Assembly: GCA_009733575.1 (NCBI GenBank)
Contig: ML770062.1
Span: 9,364-21,786, forward strand
Source: Gymnopus androsaceus JB14
Taxonomy: Eukaryota; Basidiomycota; Agaricomycetes; Agaricales; Omphalotaceae
Direction: 5' to 3'
Length of the DNA: 12,423 nt
Shown: positions 8,904 through 12,423 of the stretch, in pieces
Position numbering within the stretch: the stretch's first letter is position 1
Layout of the letters: each line of letters opens with the position of its first letter
Notes under the pieces: generated by a model
What the model was told of the DNA's origin: nothing
Database searches by the model: none
What the model saw: only the letters and a program-made list of their open reading frames with translations
Program-made: the position numbers and the translations under genes

Positions 8904-8957
8904 ATCCTCAGTACCGACGAGGAACTAGAAAATGAATGTGAAGCAGCTGGTTCATTA
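8904..8957 (+). pseudogene. pol: copia linker fragment between the two insertions
   Basis: About 54 bp read as an acidic coding stretch (ILSTDEELENECEAAGSL) in the same frame class as the RT. It ends exactly at the TA that flanks element B. It appears to be copia linker sequence left between the 1.8-kb segment and the 616-bp element. Confidence 0.5.
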
Positions 8958-9024
8958 GCAGTATTAAAATAAACCCCGACAAGTTCTCGGAGGCATATTT
9001 TAATATTTGCGACAAGTTGTCAGC
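8958..9024 (+). repeat. Left terminal inverted repeat of element B
   Basis: It pairs with 9507-9573. Within it ATTAAAATA and TATTTTAAT form an inner inverted pair, and GACAAGTT occurs twice, the second time in the near-palindrome GACAAGTTGTC. Confidence 0.85.
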
Positions 9025-9121
9025 ACAGCTTTGACCCAGAAAAGAAATATTGATACAGAGAAAACGAGAGCCCGTGGGAAAAAACGGACACTTTTCCCAT
9101 GCTCGTGCTGGTCACCTGCAC

Positions 9122-9244
9122 CCAACCCTAGCCCTACCTTGCATCCTAACCCTAACCCTGATTAATATTTTAACAGTGGGGGCAAGCCCCCACACCCCCA
9201 TTATTATCCTCAACCCCTAAACCCTAACCACCCTAACCCTAACC
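9122..9244 (+). repeat. Telomere-like CCCTAA runs in element B
   Basis: Two clusters of CCCTAACCCT-type repeats (about 9122-9160 and 9215-9244), plus TTAGGG words further right (about 9288 and 9480). CCCTAA/TTAGGG is the common fungal telomere unit. These are short, imperfect and internal to a transposon, so not a chromosome end. Confidence 0.7.
9176..9193. repeat. Perfect hairpin GTGGGGGC-AA-GCCCCCAC
   Basis: An 8-bp perfect GC-rich stem with an AA loop, lying between the two telomere-like clusters. Confidence 0.85.
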
Positions 9245-9263
9245 TATGTTCACTGTTTGTTTG

Positions 9264-9326
9264 GCACTGTTTTGATCAGGTCTCTATGTTAGGGTAAGCA
9301 CTAACGAGACCTGACCAAAACAGTGC
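9264..9326. repeat. 21-bp arm hairpin in the centre of element B
   Basis: The arm GCACTGTTTTGATCAGGTCTC (9264-9284) pairs with 9306-9326 with one mismatch. The 21-nt loop contains a further GTTAG/CTAAC pairing. It could be a central fold of the element or the ends of a smaller nested inverted-repeat unit. Confidence 0.85.
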
Positions 9327-9345
9327 TTATTACTATATTTGGTCA

Positions 9346-9370
9346 TAATCCTAATTTTAGATTAGGATTA
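9346..9370. repeat. 9-bp perfect hairpin TAATCCTAA / TTAGGATTA
   Basis: Perfect stem arms 9346-9354 and 9362-9370 with a 7-nt loop, just right of the 21-bp hairpin. Confidence 0.8.
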
Positions 9371-9506
9371 AGCGGAGGCATCACTGGAAAGAGGGAGAAA
9401 AATAAAGGGGTGTAGCCATTTCCGTTTTTTCCCACGGCCCCTGGTTCCCAAGATATGGTCCCATCTTATCATACTATGGTTAGGGTTCCCTGGGCATATT
9501 TGGCTG

Positions 9507-9573
9507 GCTGACAACTTGTCGCTATTATTAAAATACGCCTCCAATAACTTGTAGGGGTTTATTTTAATACCGC
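9507..9573 (-). repeat. Right terminal inverted repeat of element B
   Basis: Inverted copy of 8958-9024, about 90 percent identical, ending AATACCGC next to the TA flank. Confidence 0.85.
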
Positions 9574-9575
9574 TA

Positions 9576-10625
9576 TAGCCTCTGGTGTGTGAAGAATCAG
9601 ACTTCCCGTCCCTAGCACAAAGTTTCATCCACTCAGAAGTTGCATATGCGAACGCTGCACTTACCGAACCCATTGACGACTCCAAAGAGAAAGATCCCGC
9701 GACAGTACAAGAAGCACAGTCATCCATCTACTGGACGTACTGGCTTGCAGCGATCTATGAAGAACTCAAGTCGTTAAAGGAAAAGGGAGTTTACAAAGAA
9801 GTCGATGATCTCCCTCCAGGCAGGAAAGCAGTTGGATTGAAATGGGTCCTCCATATAAAGCAAAACAAAGAAGGCTTAATTGCTAGATTCAAAGCTTGAT
9901 TAGTCACGAAGGGCTTTACCCAAATCCCGGGACAGGACTTCATGTACATGTTTGCTCCTGTAGCTCGATGGGAATCTATGCGGACCATCCTGGCGCTAGT
10001 CGCAGAACACGATATGGAACTCAGGCAGATCGACGTAAAGACTGCATATCTGAACGGTCCCCTCAACGAGGAGATATACTTGAGGAAGCCGACAATAGCT
10101 GGAATGGGGTACTGGAGACTACGGAAAGGACTCTATGGCCTTAAACAGTCTGGTCGTCAATGGTACAAAGAACTCAACTCTCGACTCAAAACCATTGGAT
10201 TCAAACAAACAGAATCAGATTGGAGTGTTTATACTAGGACAAACGGACTTGAAAGATTGTATATAACTACTAGCATCGACAACATGCTCATTGCCTCGAG
10301 CTCCAAACATGAATCCAATGCAGTCATTGAAGCCTTGGCATCACTTTTCGAAATAACCGACAACGGCAGTCCAGATTTCCACTTGGGTTGTGGTATCTCT
10401 CGTGACCAAGAAAATCAAACCCTAAAAATAGACCAGTCCACCTACACACAATCTATCCTCCGCGAATTCAAGTTCAACAACTGCAAAGCAGTCCAAACAC
10501 CAATGGAACTGGGCGTACATCTGACACGCAGAACAACACCCCTGTCATCTGAAGAACAGGAAACCATCAACAAATTTCCTTACGGAGCAGTCGTTGGAAA
10601 GTGCATGTATCTGGCGAACTGCTCA
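9576..10625 (+). pseudogene. pol: copia reverse transcriptase region, catalytic Asp lost
   Basis: Copia-type RT (RVT_2). It opens right after element B with linker sequence, then WTYWLAAIYEELKSL and GLKWVLHIK of the RT N-terminus, RQIDVKTAYLNGPLNEEIY with the first catalytic Asp, and GLYGLKQSGRQWY. The position of the YVDD box reads S-I-D-N (GAC 10278-10280, AAC 10281-10283), so the second Asp of the pair is Asn. TGA at 9897-9899 interrupts the frame where the family has Arg (KA-R-LV), and TGA at 10626-10628 ends this part just before PDISY, again at a usual Arg. Both fit CGA to TGA. Confidence 0.92.
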
Positions 10626-11273
10626 TGACCAGATATCAGCTACACTGTCCGAGAACTAGCGGGATTTATGGTTGGTTACAACCCATCTCACATCGCAGCG
10701 GCCAAACACCTCCTATGATATCTAAAGGGAACTCAAACCTATGGTTGCATCTTGGGATCAACGAACGTTGTCTATCCTACGATACGAGCCCTATGTGATT
10801 TAGACTGGGGCATGGGCAAAGGTCGGAAGTTGGTATTGGGTTTCCTCATCATGTTAGGTGACTCACCACTATCATGGAGCTCCAAGCAACAGAGTGTGGT
10901 CGCACTATCCTCTTGCAAAGCTGAGTACTTATCCTTGACACATTGTACACGAGAAGTACTATGGTTCCGGAACCTGTTCACCGAACTAGGTTTTCCACAA
11001 CAATCCCCTACCAGCGTGTTTTGCGACAACCAAGGCGCAATTGCCTGCACTCACGACCCTCTCGCTCATAGCAAAATGAAGCACATTGCCATTCGGGAGC
11101 ACTTCATCCGCAATTGCATCCAGAAATGCCAAATTGATGTCATATACATTTCCAACAAGGACAACTTTGCTGTTATACTTACAAAACCTCTTCATAGAAT
11201 CCTACATACACGCTGGGTTTCAATGCTTCAACTCGACACCGGTCAAGGGGGGGTGTCATTGGTAGATGACTGA
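10626..11273 (+). pseudogene. pol: copia RNase H and pol C-terminus
   Basis: Same frame as the RT. It starts in PDISYTVRELAGFM and is cut by TGA at 10716-10718 (usual Arg before YLKGT), then reads the copia RNase H. The catalytic acids are present: Asp in CDLDW (GAT 10797-10799 or GAC 10803-10805), Glu in KAEY (GAG 10923-10925) and Asp in FCDNQGA (GAC 11025-11027). The residue before AEY is Lys where Glu is usual. The final TKPL motif (about 11185-11196) is the normal pol end. The stop TGA (11271-11273) lies 20 bp inside the 3' LTR. Confidence 0.9.
11245..11253 (+). other. Polypurine tract AAGGGGGGG
   Basis: Directly adjacent to the 3' LTR start (TGTCATTGG at 11254); the expected start site for plus-strand DNA synthesis. 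Confidence 0.9.
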
Positions 11274-11456
11274 GCATCTAATTAAGTTCCATATTAGGTA
11301 CTAGCATTACTAACCTGGGATGGAGCAACAGCCCCTTTAACTGTTCTTGCTCCGTACCAAGTATGATCTACTTTTCTATCAATATTCTTATTTACTTAAC
11401 TGTTCTTGCTCCATACCAGTATCAATATATTTTGTATACACGCATAACCATTGACA
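11254..11456 (+). repeat. 3' LTR of the copia element (203 bp)
   Basis: Same length as the 5' LTR, with ten differences, all transitions. It retains only two CpG sites versus nine in the 5' LTR. The 24-bp internal repeat is present at 11337-11360 and 11396-11419, each copy with one change. It is followed by GATGG, the target duplication. Confidence 0.97.
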
Positions 11457-11500
11457 GATGGACAGGGGTTAACCCCCAGGTTGGAATGGCCCTAACCTCA

Positions 11501-11727
11501 CCCTTACCCTCCATACCCTTACCCTTCAAACCTCCAGTTTTTACTAAGGGTTTTGGACAGAATGATGTATCACTCATGAGGCTTTGGGTAAAATAGATAT
11601 AATAACACTTGAAAACATCCTTATGGATGAGTTGAAGATCATAGGACATCATGAGATGTATATATCATCAATTTAAAAAGGGAGGGTTTTGAAGGCTTCA
11701 ACCCCTACCCTTACCCTCCATACCCTT
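11501..11727 (+). repeat. 20-bp direct repeat inside MITE-like element A
   Basis: CCCTTACCCTCCATACCCTT occurs at 11501-11520 and 11708-11727. Nearby CTTCAAACCTCC (11522-11533) and GGAGGGTTTTGAAGG (about 11681-11695) are roughly inverted to each other, so the element has both direct and inverted subterminal repeats. Confidence 0.85.
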
Positions 11728-11770
11728 GGGTCAAAAACCCCGATTTGACCCCTACCCCTGTCCATCCTTA

Positions 11771-12423
11771 GGACTCTACTTATGGTCATGCATATATCAA
11801 CCATACAATATATTGTTTAACTTGTACCTTACTGAGAGGAGCATAACACAATCTGATTGTACCATTTTGAGTACTTCATAAGTACAAGACTGAAATCATA
11901 CAAAAATTTCACAGTATTTTTGAGATCTTGGTTGATTTTGGATATTTTACAGAGGTCAAAGCTGTCAGAAATTACTATATAAGGTCATTTAACCATGCAC
12001 TAAGTGGGTGCTTATAAATCTTAATGCCATTTACGAAGTGCTTGAAACAATAGAGGACTTATTTCATGGGTCCCACAGAAGTCAGACTTGTTGGGAAATA
12101 GATACATTTTATGATCTCAAAGTTGGAATGCCCTTGACTTGCACTAGAATAGTATACATAAAGTTGAAGTTAGTATACACAAAGTTGAAGTTTGACAAAT
12201 TGAATGTATTCAATTGCCATCAAAACGAATCAGCTGGAGGTCAAAATATTTGGTGAAAAATACCATCATAATTGGGACTAGGTACTTTTTAGGACTTGAA
12301 TCAAAGCTGAAAGTGTATGCTAAAATCTACAATGAAAACTTTGGGTTGCATACACCCATCAATCTTCAGGAACATTGGATATATGAATTGGGAAAGCTGA
12401 GGTAAGGTCCTTCAACGGTAAAG
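11771..12423. other. Right flank, AT-rich, no recognised gene
   Basis: No gene identified. Two open frames (plus 12008-12256 and about 12205-12401) have no motif I recognise. The second ends in CTGAG followed by GTAAGG (12402-12407), a good splice-donor match, so it could be an exon running out of the window, but nothing else supports this. Confidence 0.5.
12151..12192 (+). repeat. 21-bp tandem duplication
   Basis: Two copies of AGTATACA(T/C)AAAGTTGAAGTT at 12151-12171 and 12172-12192, differing at one base. It shares AAAGTTGAAGTT, inverted, with the AACTT-rich tract near 3407-3420. Confidence 0.85.

Larger units (their letters stand above)
8958..9573. mobile_element. MITE-like inverted-repeat element B (616 bp)
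   Basis: The first about 67 bp (GCAGTATTAAAATAAACCCC...) match the reverse complement of the last about 67 bp with roughly seven mismatches. A further inverted block of 17 bp (CCGTGGGAAAAAACGGA at 9072-9088 versus 9421-9437) lies inside. TA flanks both ends (8956-8957 and 9574-9575), and removing the element with one TA keeps the copia reading frame. No coding frame is convincing (the minus frame 9727-9368 spans the boundary). The centre holds hairpins and CCCTAA-type repeats. It is probably a non-autonomous Tc1/mariner- or pogo-type element; the family was not identified. Confidence 0.8.
3528..11456 (+). mobile_element. Ty1/copia LTR retrotransposon, degraded and with nested insertions
   Basis: Complete boundaries: two 203-bp LTRs starting TGTCAT and ending TTGACA, flanked by a perfect 5-bp duplication GATGG (3523-3527 and 11457-11461). 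The internal order is primer site, gag with zinc knuckle, protease, integrase, reverse transcriptase, RNase H, polypurine tract. Integrase before RT identifies the copia superfamily. Removing the later insertions in the integrase-RT linker leaves about 5.5 kb, the usual copia size. The coding part has at least seven premature stops, two or more frameshifts and lost catalytic residues, so the copy is not autonomous. Confidence 0.95.
3521..11768. mobile_element. MITE-like element A (314 bp), split by the copia element
   Basis: The left end AGGATGG (3521-3527) continues after the copia element at 11462. Joined, it gives the 15-bp end AGGATGGACAGGGGT, an exact inverted match to 11754-11768. Both outer ends are flanked by TA (3519-3520 and 11769-11770), the target duplication typical of Tc1/mariner-type elements. 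Without the insertion and its duplicated GATGG the element is 7 + 307 = 314 bp. Its interior is AT-rich, has no coding frame, and carries a 20-bp direct repeat near both ends. It is presumably non-autonomous, mobilised by a transposase elsewhere. Confidence 0.8.

Noticed and set aside
7132..8953. GGTTC at 7132-7136 and 8949-8953 as target duplication of the 1.8-kb insert
   Set aside because: The right end would read CT rather than CA and would swallow a coding-like linker remnant; 5-mer matches are expected by chance over these ranges.
9122..9244. Chromosome end / telomere
   Set aside because: CCCTAA units are few, imperfect and enclosed by transposon inverted repeats, with unrelated DNA continuing on both sides.
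10772..11050. Minus-strand open frames over the RT/RNase H region
   Set aside because: Shadows of the plus-strand pol frame, which shows clear RNase H motifs.
11462..11768. A second LTR or gypsy fragment right of the copia element
   Set aside because: The ends pair as inverted repeats with the left flank at 3521 and TA flanks, so it is the remainder of the MITE-like target.

Overview
The window looks like a piece of a filamentous fungal (Dikarya-type) nuclear genome. Two host genes are split by short 49-63 bp introns with fungal splice signals, and a degraded Ty1/copia retrotransposon fills most of the right-hand two thirds. Base composition and intron size do not settle the phylum.

Left part (1-3520): a minus-strand gene (524 down to the left edge) encodes the N-terminal part of a 2-oxoglutarate/Fe(II) dioxygenase of the isopenicillin-N-synthase type. 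About 1.4 kb without a recognisable gene follows. Next is a plus-strand gene of at least five exons (1947-3190) for an F-box-like protein, with a TATA box at 1905. An AACTT-rich low-complexity tract (about 3377-3490) precedes the transposon cluster.

Transposon cluster (3521-11768): three levels of nesting can be read from target duplications and inverted repeats. (1) A 314-bp MITE-like element (15-bp terminal inverted repeats, TA flanks) was the original resident. (2) A Ty1/copia element (3528-11456; two 203-bp LTRs, 5-bp duplication GATGG, tRNA-iMet anticodon-region primer site, G-rich polypurine tract) inserted 7 bp inside the left end of that MITE. (3) The integrase-RT linker of the copia element was then hit at two places about 50 bp apart: by a roughly 1.8-kb, ORF-free, CpG-rich segment resembling a solo LTR (about 7131-8903, ends unresolved), and by a 616-bp inverted-repeat element with TA flanks (8958-9573).

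The copia gag-pol is dead. It has seven clear in-frame stops and at least two frameshifts, and a catalytic Asp has become Asn in each of protease, integrase and reverse transcriptase. Nearly all of this damage, and 9 of 10 differences between the LTRs, fits CpG to TpG/CpA transitions, which suggests cytosine-methylation decay or a CpG-directed RIP-like process.

Right flank (11771-12423): AT-rich, one 21-bp tandem duplication, no recognised gene.
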